From assembly GCA_022452285.1 (NCBI GenBank), contig JAKUNG010000002.1, positions 145,716-209,715 of the forward strand: a stretch of 64,000 bases of DNA, written 5' to 3'. Position 1 is the first letter of the stretch. Each line of letters opens with the position of its first letter. Origin of the DNA: Terriglobia bacterium (GTDB taxonomy: Bacteria; Acidobacteriota; Terriglobia; Versatilivoradales; Versatilivoraceae). The position numbers and the translations under genes were made by a program. This document shows positions 37,834-45,647 of the stretch, piece after piece. Under the pieces are notes generated by a model. That model was given only the letters and a program-made list of their open reading frames with translations, made no database searches and had not been told where the DNA came from.

Positions 37834-38931
37834 TTAACCCTCAAAAGTCAGAGCTGCCGCTGTTTCCCCTGGGTAAATACGAGGAGTGGCTCGTACAAGC
37901 ATGACCACACTATCCTGACTAGCTACGATCTTTTCTTCAATTCTACCTTCAAGACTACGGACAATGCCTAAAACATCATTGGCTTGAACATTATCACCTA
38001 CCTCGACAGAACGGAAAAACATCCCTCCCTTTTTACATTTAATGGCAACGTCTATATCTCCAGACCCTTTTAGAAACCTTGGATTATATCCCTGAGGAAG
38101 GCCGGACTGTTCGAGGGCAGTAATATCTAAAAATTTCAACAAATTAGCTAGACCCCGAGTGTAACACTCTACATCTTCAAAGCGAACATGTCCTCCACCG
38201 TAGGCTTCGGTATAGAGCGACGGGATTTCTAGATCCAGCGTGGCTGACGTTGTTCGTCCGGGAGAAATTTCCGGGTGGGCCCAAACTACCGGAGCCCCAA
38301 AGGCATATGCTGCTCGGCTGGCAATTTCTGCTTGTCTTCCCTGTGTTGAATATCCGCATAGTGTTAACATATGGTAATTTCTTCCAGAACTGTGAAGGTC
38401 GATATACAAATCAGCATGACGTAAGACTGACTGTAACAACGTCCATGCTAAACGTTCACTTAAAGTCCCCTCTGAGGAACCCGGAAATACTCGGGCCATA
38501 TTCTTCATGTCAACTGGATTATTACGGATACCTAACCAAAAAGCCGGCAAGGTAACAACAGGGAGGGCCACAAAAGTCCCCTTCATCTTTTCAGGATCAA
38601 GATTCTCAAAAACTCGGTAGATTGCTTCCATTCCTTCATATTCATCACCATGAATGCCGGCTGTAACTACCAGGGTTTGACCCTCCTGTTTTCCTTTTGC
38701 AACAAGAACGGGTATCGAGAGTTTTCCACTAAGGTTCTTCACCGGTTCCCTGTCATAAATTCGAGAAGACATCTCATTAATAATCTGCTCCTCCGAACAA
38801 AACCCACTTGAACATAACAAGCTTTGTCGAGGTAAATCGCCTACTCCTTCCGGAAAATCAATTGTTAAGGATTGAATTTCCTTAGAATTTTTAACGATGG
38901 ATCCGATTTCAAATTCAGCTACCTTTTCCAT
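37834..38931 (-). CDS. Succinylglutamate desuccinylase/aspartoacylase family protein (M14-like deacylase)
   Basis: 365 residues, zinc-dependent amide or ester hydrolase of N-acyl-amino acids. Zinc-binding motif TAGIHGDEYEGMEA (His, Glu) and the IDLHSSGRNYH segment (second His) are present. FPGSSEGTLSERLA carries substrate Arg contacts, and EAYGGGHV the catalytic Glu region. A C-terminal beta domain ends with a swapped strand. It resembles ectoine-pathway DoeB/EutE enzymes and uncharacterised deacylases. AAAGGG lies five bases before the ATG. Precedes an SDR, 64 nt apart. The N-acyl substrate is unknown. Confidence 0.88.
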   Translation of the reverse strand: MEKVAEFEIGSIVKNSKEIQSLTIDFPEGVGDLPRQSLLCSSGFCSEEQIINEMSSRIYDREPVKNLSGKLSIPVLVAKGKQEGQTLVVTAGIHGDEYEGMEAIYRVFENLDPEKMKGTFVALPVVTLPAFWLGIRNNPVDMKNMARVFPGSSEGTLSERLAWTLLQSVLRHADLYIDLHSSGRNYHMLTLCGYSTQGRQAEIASRAAYAFGAPVVWAHPEISPGRTTSATLDLEIPSLYTEAYGGGHVRFEDVECYTRGLANLLKFLDITALEQSGLPQGYNPRFLKGSGDIDVAIKCKKGGMFFRSVEVGDNVQANDVLGIVRSLEGRIEEKIVASQDSVVMLVRATPRIYPGETAAALTFEG

Positions 38932-39015
38932 TTTTCCCTTTCCACAAAGAGTGTAAAAATTTCCACTCTATATTTATCATGTTCATTAAGTCTAATTTCA
39001 AATCTGAATACAATC

Positions 39016-40011
39016 TCAATCAACGGAAAGATTAATGCGAGCATTTCTTTTCCAAGATTGCAATGTTGCCTCAACAATCTGCATTGAACGAATTGCTTCT
39101 TGAGCAGGACTTTCAGGAGTTCTTTTTCCTGCGATGGCATCTAAAAAGGCTTGATGCTCCGTTACATACAATGAGTCCCTCCCAATAGAATATTCTTCAG
39201 TAGTTTCCAGATTCCCCTCATGCATTCCAATTCTTAGGGTACTTGACTTAGAGTCAAAAAAGACCCAGCCCTTTTCCCCAACGACTTCACAATAACCGCG
39301 GTCAGGATGTTGAACATAGTTCAGGTGAAGAGTAGCAATCGGAGACTTGTCATACTCAAGAATAATGGCCATAACGTTAGGGTTCGACTGCAGAGGTAAT
39401 TCACCGCCCTTCATACCGACGGCATAAACTGAAGTTGGCAATTTATCCAGCCACCAACAATAGAGATCCGGTTGATGTGCATAATCCATAGCAATTGCCC
39501 CTTCAACCTCGGCTTGATGGCGTGAAACGGAGTTCATCAATGTTAAATAAGTACCTATATGGAAATGAAGATAAAGGAGTTGACCAAGGACTCCATTCTT
39601 AATCATATCGCGTATTTTGAGCATCACCGGATGAAAATGAAAAGTAAACCCAACGCTAAAAACCCGATCGCTATTTTCAACAGCACTAACCATCTGCTTA
39701 GCTTCAGCTAAATTGTGGCTCATGGGTTTCTCACACAATACATGACAACCTGCTCTAAGGCTTTCAATCGATTGTTGCGCATGTAAGCTGTGAGGAGTTG
39801 CTATAACCACCATCTCTGGCTTAGTTTCTAACATTTCCTTAAAAGATGTGTGCGTTGGCACATTCCCTACTTCTTCCAGTGCACGGGTTAGATGCTCAGG
39901 AGACCTTTCACAAATTTCAAGTGACAAGTCCTTACGATCCGACAAGAGTCGTGCATGCCGTCGACCAATGGAGCCACAGCCTACCACTACAATACGCCTA
40001 TTGGACATCAT
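39016..40011 (-). CDS. Gfo/Idh/MocA-family oxidoreductase
   Basis: 331 residues, NAD(P)-dependent. GCGSIGRRHARLL (residues about 12-24) is the Rossmann motif, with ATPHSLH, the CEKPMSH motif with catalytic Lys, and AMDYAHQPDLYCW with substrate-site residues. Family members oxidise sugars, inositol and related polyols, or reduce imines. The start is the first of two adjacent ATG codons, with GAGAGGATAA upstream. It lies 11 nt after the threonine-synthase-like gene and 84 nt before the deacylase gene. Substrate unknown. Confidence 0.9.
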   Translation of the reverse strand: MMSNRRIVVVGCGSIGRRHARLLSDRKDLSLEICERSPEHLTRALEEVGNVPTHTSFKEMLETKPEMVVIATPHSLHAQQSIESLRAGCHVLCEKPMSHNLAEAKQMVSAVENSDRVFSVGFTFHFHPVMLKIRDMIKNGVLGQLLYLHFHIGTYLTLMNSVSRHQAEVEGAIAMDYAHQPDLYCWWLDKLPTSVYAVGMKGGELPLQSNPNVMAIILEYDKSPIATLHLNYVQHPDRGYCEVVGEKGWVFFDSKSSTLRIGMHEGNLETTEEYSIGRDSLYVTEHQAFLDAIAGKRTPESPAQEAIRSMQIVEATLQSWKRNARINLSVD

Positions 40012-40022
40012 TTATCCTCTCT

Positions 40023-41084
40023 CTATATCTCACCAACATCAATAAGTGGCATAGGGGAGTCCTTCAACAAGGTATCGATAGAATCAAGGTGTTTAAACCC
40101 TCCGCCAGTCACTAAACAAACAACCTTTTCATCTGGATTCAGCAAGCCCTTTTTCAGAGCCAATTCTAAGCCTGCCAGAGCTGTTGCTCCTGCAGGTTCT
40201 GTATAAATCCCTTCTTCTCGAATAAGCCTGGCCTGCCATGAATATATTAATTCGTCTGACATCATCTGACCAGAGCCCTTACTAGCTAATGCTGCATCTA
40301 CTGCGATCTGTGCATCTAAGACACTAGCTACCTGCAATCCTGAAATTTCGCTAGTACAAGTCACAGCTTGAGCACGTTTTTCGTTCCTTGTTAACGGACC
40401 GGCTACTGTAGCACAACCCTCGGGCTGAACGGCATGCATCTTTGGCACATGATTAGTCCTTCCTGCATTGAACCTTTCTAAAAACCCGCTGTAACATTGA
40501 AAAAACAAACCTCCCCCTCCAATCGGAATGAACATGTGATCAGGGGCAGAATCTAGTTGTTCGCAAATTTCAAACGCGATTGTTTTCACCCCTTCCATTG
40601 CTCGAGGACTTATGCAGCTTGCAGAAATAAACAACACTGAATCACTACTCTTAGCTTTGGCCTTTAGTCGCTCTACAACTGAATTAGTTCCATCCTCAGT
40701 AACACCAAATTTTCTTACCCGAATCACCCTAGCACCATAGGCAACTGCTTGCACTAATTTCTGTTGAGATGCTGTCTCCAAAACATAAAGATCAAGCTCA
40801 AAACCAAATCGGGCAGCATATGCAGCTAAAGCTGAACCCGTGTTACCAGAAGACGTAGCAACCATTTTTTTTCTGGATTCTTCTTGCATTAGAGAAACTG
40901 CCATACTAGCAAAACGGTCTTTATACGACCCTGAGGGATTCTGAAACTCTAATTTGAAGTACAAATTTTTCAGTCCTAGTGAAGGTCCAATTTGGGAACT
41001 AGGCACCAAAGCAGTGTTCCCCTCACCAAGAGATGCTATGTTGTTCTTATCTTTTAAGGGCAAACTTTCAAAATATTTCCACAT
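40023..41084 (-). CDS. Threonine synthase-like PLP enzyme (fold type II)
   Basis: 353 residues, PLP-dependent beta-replacement or elimination fold. FQNPSGSYKDRFA holds the Schiff-base Lys (about residue 57), ATSSGNTGSALAAYA is the PLP-binding Ser/Gly-rich loop, and IPIGGGGLFFQC anchors the phosphate. It is ThrC-like (NTALV start, SFKDR-type motif), but the window has no threonine-pathway genes and the protein could equally be a threonine/serine dehydratase or a EutB-type enzyme. AGAGGAT precedes the ATG. It is the upstream-most gene of the minus-strand group to 37017. Confidence 0.85.
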   Translation of the reverse strand: MWKYFESLPLKDKNNIASLGEGNTALVPSSQIGPSLGLKNLYFKLEFQNPSGSYKDRFASMAVSLMQEESRKKMVATSSGNTGSALAAYAARFGFELDLYVLETASQQKLVQAVAYGARVIRVRKFGVTEDGTNSVVERLKAKAKSSDSVLFISASCISPRAMEGVKTIAFEICEQLDSAPDHMFIPIGGGGLFFQCYSGFLERFNAGRTNHVPKMHAVQPEGCATVAGPLTRNEKRAQAVTCTSEISGLQVASVLDAQIAVDAALASKGSGQMMSDELIYSWQARLIREEGIYTEPAGATALAGLELALKKGLLNPDEKVVCLVTGGGFKHLDSIDTLLKDSPMPLIDVGEI

Positions 41085-41676
41085 TAGATGATCCTCTTAT
41101 TAAATTCAGGTGATGTTACAAATTGTGATAATTGGTCAAAAAAATCCCTCCAGCAACTGGATTCTAAAATAATTTATATAGGGTCAGTTTTCATTCTCTT
41201 AAAATTGAGTTCTCCAAATCAGAGTTGACCATCCAAGTTAAGAGATGCGATAGCCAAGAAAATGACTTCCTCCTGAATTCAAGAAGCCCTATGACTACCT
41301 CGACTATTTAAGCCTAAGTATGAGACTGATCAAGCGCAAAAATACCTTAAGACGTATATCAAATTATACATAAAGTGATAAAGAAATTATGAAGTAATTC
41401 CCACTGATTGAAATTCAAAAACTAAAAAATATATTTTGATTGTTGTAAAATCAAGAAACTTCCAAAAAAAACAAACAGGCAACACTATGAGGATTCTTAA
41501 ATGCCTAGTGATCGCATTTCTCCCTACATGAGGATTCTTAAATACGTGCGGTCGGGCTTGATTTATCTGCAGTCTGGCCATACTCTATGAAGTCTATTAG
41601 GCTCTCTATCCAAATATAAGGGTTCCAGAAAGTTGATACCAAGACCCAGTTACACTATCAGGACAGGCTTTCCTTT
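41085..41676. other. Intergenic region (592 nt) with a boundary to foreign DNA
   Basis: No convincing ORF is seen. The left part (41085-41480) has the AT-rich composition of the chromosome. A 16-bp direct repeat, ATGAGGATTCTTAAAT, occurs at 41487-41502 and 41528-41543. From about 41544 the composition becomes richer in G and C and leads into the GC-rich monooxygenase gene at 41677. No promoter with both boxes was recognised. Confidence 0.5.
41487..41543. repeat. 16-bp direct repeat, two copies 41 bp apart
   Basis: ATGAGGATTCTTAAAT at 41487-41502 and 41528-41543, identical, with 25 bp between. It sits at the left edge of the GC-rich segment. It could be a regulatory site, a small duplication or a trace of insertion. 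Two copies only, so a CRISPR reading is not supported. Confidence 0.5.
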
Positions 41677-42669
41677 ATGATTCCCTTCTCTATCCTTGAT
41701 CTTGCCCCGATCCGGCAGGGCGGTGATGCGGCGCAGGCCTTTGGTATGATTCGTGACCAGGCTCGTCACGCCGAAAAGCTGGGCTACCACCGCTACTGGA
41801 TGGCCGAGCATCACAATATGGACGGCATCGGTAGCGCCGCCACCAGTGTCCTCATTGGGCATGTCGCCAGCGCCACGAAAACGATGCGCGTGGGGGCGGG
41901 AGGCATCATGTTGCCCAACCATGCGCCCCTAATTATTGCGGAGCAGTTCGGAACGCTGGAGTCGCTGCATCCAGGTCGCATCGACCTCGGGCTGGGCCGC
42001 GCCCCCGGAACCGATCAAGTGACAGCGCACGCTCTGCGCCGGCAACGCATGCGCACCGACCACGAGTTCCCGCAGGATGTAGTTGAGCTGCAATCCTACT
42101 TCCGTGTTGCCGAACCGCACCAGGCCGTGCGTGCCGTCCCGGGGGCGGGACTACAGGTGCCGATCTGGCTACTGGGCTCCAGTCTGTTCAGTGCGCAGCT
42201 GGCAGCGCTGCTCGGACTGCCCTACGCCTTTGCCTCCCATTTTGCCCCCGACCAGCTGATGGATGCGCTGCATGTCTACCGCACTGGCTTCCGCCCGTCG
42301 GCACAGCTGGATCGTCCCTATGCGATGGTCGGTATCAATGCCGTCGCGGCGGATACCGACGATGAGGCCCGCCTCCTCTTCACCTCGCAACAGATGCAGT
42401 CCATCGACATGATGCGGGGCAAGCGGAACCCAATGGCTCCGCCCATCGACGACATTGACAAATACTGGAATGCGCTGGAGAGGTCCGCCGTCGAGCACAA
42501 ACTGAAATACTCCTTTGTCGGCTCGAAAGCAACGGTGGGTCACGGTCTGGCCAATCTCATCGACCAGACCGATGCCGACGAAATCATGACAACAGTGCGG
42601 ATCTTCGATCCGCACGCCTGTTTACGGTCGCTTGAGATTCTGGCCGATGTGCGTCAGCAACTCACCTAA
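41677..42669 (+). CDS. LLM-class flavin monooxygenase, YhbW/MsnO8 type
   Basis: 330 residues, flavin-dependent, luciferase-like TIM barrel. [18 protein letters not shown] (residues 4-21) and [18 protein letters not shown] (about 37-54) are the YhbW-type hallmarks; [15 protein letters not shown] and [14 protein letters not shown] follow. The family's in vivo substrate is unknown. The gene is intact but differs sharply from its neighbours: by eye near 60% GC with C/G-ending codons, against under 40% in the rest of the window. It was almost certainly acquired, probably from a high-GC proteobacterium or actinobacterium. No clear Shine-Dalgarno is seen near the ATG. Confidence 0.9.
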   Translation: MIPFSILDLAPIRQGGDAAQAFGMIRDQARHAEKLGYHRYWMAEHHNMDGIGSAATSVLIGHVASATKTMRVGAGGIMLPNHAPLIIAEQFGTLESLHPGRIDLGLGRAPGTDQVTAHALRRQRMRTDHEFPQDVVELQSYFRVAEPHQAVRAVPGAGLQVPIWLLGSSLFSAQLAALLGLPYAFASHFAPDQLMDALHVYRTGFRPSAQLDRPYAMVGINAVAADTDDEARLLFTSQQMQSIDMMRGKRNPMAPPIDDIDKYWNALERSAVEHKLKYSFVGSKATVGHGLANLIDQTDADEIMTTVRIFDPHACLRSLEILADVRQQLT

Positions 42670-43343
42670 TGAACCTTAACACGAGATAAGCCCCGCCGTT
42701 TAGAGCGGGGACGATTCAGAATGGTGGTTTTTTCGCTCGATATACTGGCGAACAATGAGCGGAGTAAAAAATATATTTTTAGCGTTTGACCACCTTTTAA
42801 AAACGCACACAAATTTGCGAAGGGGGTTATATATAGATAAGTGCAGAGCGAAAAGGGGGGGGGCACCTCCCCCAAAGCGGTGAAGTTAGATGGCTGTAGA
42901 AAGAGTACAACCGCACTTTTCCCTGCGGACAACGAGGGGAAGACCAGTCCTTCTAAAGTCGTTGTTTATGGGAGTCTCGGTGAGTCTGGGCCTATCCAGA
43001 CATCTGCCTACTGAGATGCCTCAACAATATTATCTGTATCCTTCAAAGAACAAAATACTATGTTCAAAATAACTTGAACTTTATTTAGAACTGGCATACA
43101 AAATTATTATTCTCTTTTATAAAAATCCTAAATAGATTCAATTTTTTTTCTGACCTCAAATTGTAATAAGAAAATTTCTCCAACTCTTTTTATTTTAATT
43201 ATCACACCTGACCATCAAGTCATACCTAGTTGATTTGAAAACTAATTTTCTAATCGTAATTTTTCTGTTGGTCTGAACAACTTATCTCTTTAAAATCTTT
43301 TGAATAATATTCTGATAGTACCATTAGAAAGATCGTCTTATTA
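42670..43343. other. Intergenic region (674 nt), foreign-looking left part
   Basis: 42670-43072 is relatively GC-rich with a hairpin at 42691-42710 and a G9-CACC-TCCCCC near-palindrome at about 42855-42874. A stretch without a recognised gene follows (42880-43050); one reading frame ends LGESGPIQTSAY before a stop, which could be a remnant tail but matches nothing I recognise. From 43073 to 43343 the DNA is AT-rich and empty. Confidence 0.45.
42691..42710 (+). terminator. GC-rich hairpin after the LLM gene
   Basis: CCCCGC-8nt-GCGGGG with loop CGTTTAGA, 22 nt after the LLM stop. It can act as a terminator for the LLM transcript, although no T-run follows until 42726. The AGCCCCGC...TTTAGAGCGGGG pattern also resembles the subterminal hairpin of IS200/IS605-type elements; see findings. 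Confidence 0.4.
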
Positions 43344-44153
43344 ATGATGGCAAATCCCATGACCCAATTTCTAACAATAAATGGAACTTCCTGGGCTTAT
43401 ACGTTGTCAGGAAAGGGACGGTGTCTAGTATTTCTTCACGGATGGATGTGCAATCAAACTTTTTGGAATAATCAACTAAACATTGAAGAAGGTTATCAGT
43501 ACCTGACTCTTGACTTTCCGGGTCACGGGCAGTCCGAGAAATTTCATCGATCTCGTTCAATCAAACAAGTTGCTCAAGATGTAATAAGAATTTTAGAGAA
43601 GTTGGAAATTAATCAACCTATTTTGATTGGGCATTCAATGGGAGGAATGATTGCACAACAAGTATATTTAGAAGCTAAAGAACGATTTGACGCACTAATT
43701 TTGGTCTCCACTATTGCTGCTGACACTGAAAATCAGTTGATTTCAAAAAGAATTCAAACCGATACAAACAAACTGGGTTTTTTAACTTCTTTTAATATCC
43801 ATTTTGAAGACTGGTTTTCTACTAAAACCTCCAACAAAGTCCTACAAAAGGTAAAATCACAAATGTTATTAACGGAAGAAGCAACTAGTTTAGCTTGGGT
43901 TGACTCCTATACATTATTTGATCTTAGAGATCGTTTAAAAGAAGTTACCTGTCCGACCTTGATAATTGGAACTAAATCTGACAATTCAGCTCCTCCAGCA
44001 CAAAGCAAAGAATTAGCAACTTTAATTCCAAATGCTTTTCTAACAATTATTGAGGACTGTGGACATTTCCCAATGTCAGAAAAACCAAATGAACTAAACA
44101 AAGCAATCAAGTCATTTGTCAAAAGACTTAATCCCACTTATAAGGATAAATAA
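43344..44153 (+). CDS. Alpha/beta-fold hydrolase
   Basis: 269 residues. Oxyanion-hole segment FLHGWMCNQTFW (residues about 29-40), nucleophile elbow GHSMGG (Ser), Asp in GTKSDNSAPP and His in EDCGHFPMSEKP form the catalytic triad. The cap region is short, so the protein resembles esterases, lactonases or MhpC-type hydrolases. It starts with a double ATG. Its stop overlaps the next start as TAATG, so it is translated together with the lyase. Substrate unknown. Confidence 0.88.
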   Translation: MMANPMTQFLTINGTSWAYTLSGKGRCLVFLHGWMCNQTFWNNQLNIEEGYQYLTLDFPGHGQSEKFHRSRSIKQVAQDVIRILEKLEINQPILIGHSMGGMIAQQVYLEAKERFDALILVSTIAADTENQLISKRIQTDTNKLGFLTSFNIHFEDWFSTKTSNKVLQKVKSQMLLTEEATSLAWVDSYTLFDLRDRLKEVTCPTLIIGTKSDNSAPPAQSKELATLIPNAFLTIIEDCGHFPMSEKPNELNKAIKSFVKRLNPTYKDK

Positions 44154-45505
44154 TGGCCAAAAAGAATTATCGACTTGAACGTGATTTTCTAGGAGAAGTT
44201 AAAGTTCCACAAGAAGCTTTATATGGCGGGCAAACCCAACGAGCTCTTGAAAATTTTCCCTTGAAGGGAGAACGATCAATTGGATGTTATCCAACGCTTA
44301 TTAAAGCCCTCCTGCAAATTAAATGGGCGGCAGCGCTAACAAACCACAAAGCTAATTTTTTAGAAACAAGTATTTCAAAAGCCATAAGTACGGGAGCTCA
44401 ACATCTTATCAACCAACCTTTTACCCATAACTTCCCAGTGCACTATTTGCATGGGGGTGGGGGAACCTCTGCGAATATGAATGCTAACGAAGTCCTGGCA
44501 AACTATGCTGAAGAGATACTTGGTGGAAAGCGTGGCAGCTACCAGTTAGTCCATCCAAATAATCATGTCAACCTCCATCAATCAAGTAATGATGTTTATC
44601 CTTCGGCCTGCCGTATGGCTATTATTTCTCAATGGTTAGAACTTTCCCATTACATTACTTGTTTGCAGGAAACGTTAAGAACCAAAAAACTTGAAGTAGC
44701 TGACAAACCACGAATTGCACGAACCTGTCTACAAGATGCAGTGAATGTTACATTCGGCGATCTCTTTGGAAGTTATGAATCTCTAATAATAAGAGTGTTT
44801 CATCGAATTGGTACTGCAGTAGAACCATTGCACACTTTAAACTTAGGTGGAACTATTGTCGGAAGATCTTCAGATGCCCCCGAGGGATATCAAAAAAATA
44901 TCATCCCCATACTCCAAGAAGTAACAACGAATGCAAAGTATCATCAAAGTTCCAATCTATTCGATGCAGCTCAAAATCCAGATGAACTCATAGCTTTGTC
45001 ATCCAGTCTTGAAATTGCGGCTAGATCTCTCATTAAGATTGCTAAAGACCTTCGACTACTTAACTCTGGACCAGATACTGGTTTAGGAGAAATACAGCTA
45101 CCAGCTCTTCAACCAGGATCTTCAATTATGCCTGGAAAGATTAACCCTGTGATTCCGGAATTTGTTATACAGTGCAGTTTTCAAGTAGTGGGTAACCATA
45201 CAACATGTGCAGCAACAATTGATCATGGAGAACTGGATCTTAATGTCTGGGAGAGCATGAGTGTTTTTAGTATTTTGAATTCGATGAATTTACTATCGCA
45301 AGCATGCAGCGGATTGTCTGAGAAGTGTATTAAAGACCTCGTTGTTCTTCCTAAAAAAAATGACCCTAATACAAAACCCCTCATCCCTCTTCTTACAGAC
45401 TTAATGAAATCACACAGTTATTCAGCAGTTAGTCACATCTGTCAGGAAGCAGAGGGAAAAACAGAAAAGATTCGAAAGCTCTTAAAGGAAAAAGGTTGGG
45501 CATAG
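44153..45505 (+). CDS. Aspartate ammonia-lyase/fumarase class II family lyase
   Basis: 450 residues of the fumarase/aspartase superfamily; eliminates ammonia or water from a dicarboxylate. HGGGGTSANMNANEVLANYA (about 100-119), PNNHVNLHQSSNDVYPSA (about 135-152) and the signature GSSIMPGKINP (about 324-334) with catalytic Ser are present. NDVYPSA resembles aspartase (NDVYPTA) more than fumarase (NDTFPTA). The C-terminal part is slightly shorter than usual. The start overlaps the hydrolase stop by one base (TAATG). Coupling with a hydrolase may supply its substrate, for instance from an ester or amide. Confidence 0.82.
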   Translation: MAKKNYRLERDFLGEVKVPQEALYGGQTQRALENFPLKGERSIGCYPTLIKALLQIKWAAALTNHKANFLETSISKAISTGAQHLINQPFTHNFPVHYLHGGGGTSANMNANEVLANYAEEILGGKRGSYQLVHPNNHVNLHQSSNDVYPSACRMAIISQWLELSHYITCLQETLRTKKLEVADKPRIARTCLQDAVNVTFGDLFGSYESLIIRVFHRIGTAVEPLHTLNLGGTIVGRSSDAPEGYQKNIIPILQEVTTNAKYHQSSNLFDAAQNPDELIALSSSLEIAARSLIKIAKDLRLLNSGPDTGLGEIQLPALQPGSSIMPGKINPVIPEFVIQCSFQVVGNHTTCAATIDHGELDLNVWESMSVFSILNSMNLLSQACSGLSEKCIKDLVVLPKKNDPNTKPLIPLLTDLMKSHSYSAVSHICQEAEGKTEKIRKLLKEKGWA

Positions 45506-45647
45506 AGCGGTTTTCTACAGAATTTTTGATTGCAGTTAGATGAGTCTTCTTTGTAAAGGGTTATTATGTTTAATTAAGGTCAGGAGTATTGCAGAAATCT
45601 CTATTGAATTTCCCGACGACAAATAGGTTATAAAATCTAGAGGTTGT

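Noticed and set aside
37834-41084. An ectoine-degradation cluster
   Set aside because: A deacylase and a PLP enzyme resemble EutE and EutB types, but the DoeA-type hydrolase and other pathway genes are missing and the sequences are not specific.
41487-41543. A CRISPR array
   Set aside because: Only two copies of a 16-bp repeat with one 25-bp gap and no cas genes.
41650-42932. Several antisense open frames inside and beside the LLM gene
   Set aside because: GC-rich coding DNA creates long spurious frames on the other strand; only the sense frame shows family motifs.
42890-43072. A small plus-strand protein of 60 residues in the foreign tail
   Set aside because: No family resemblance, no Shine-Dalgarno and low coding quality.
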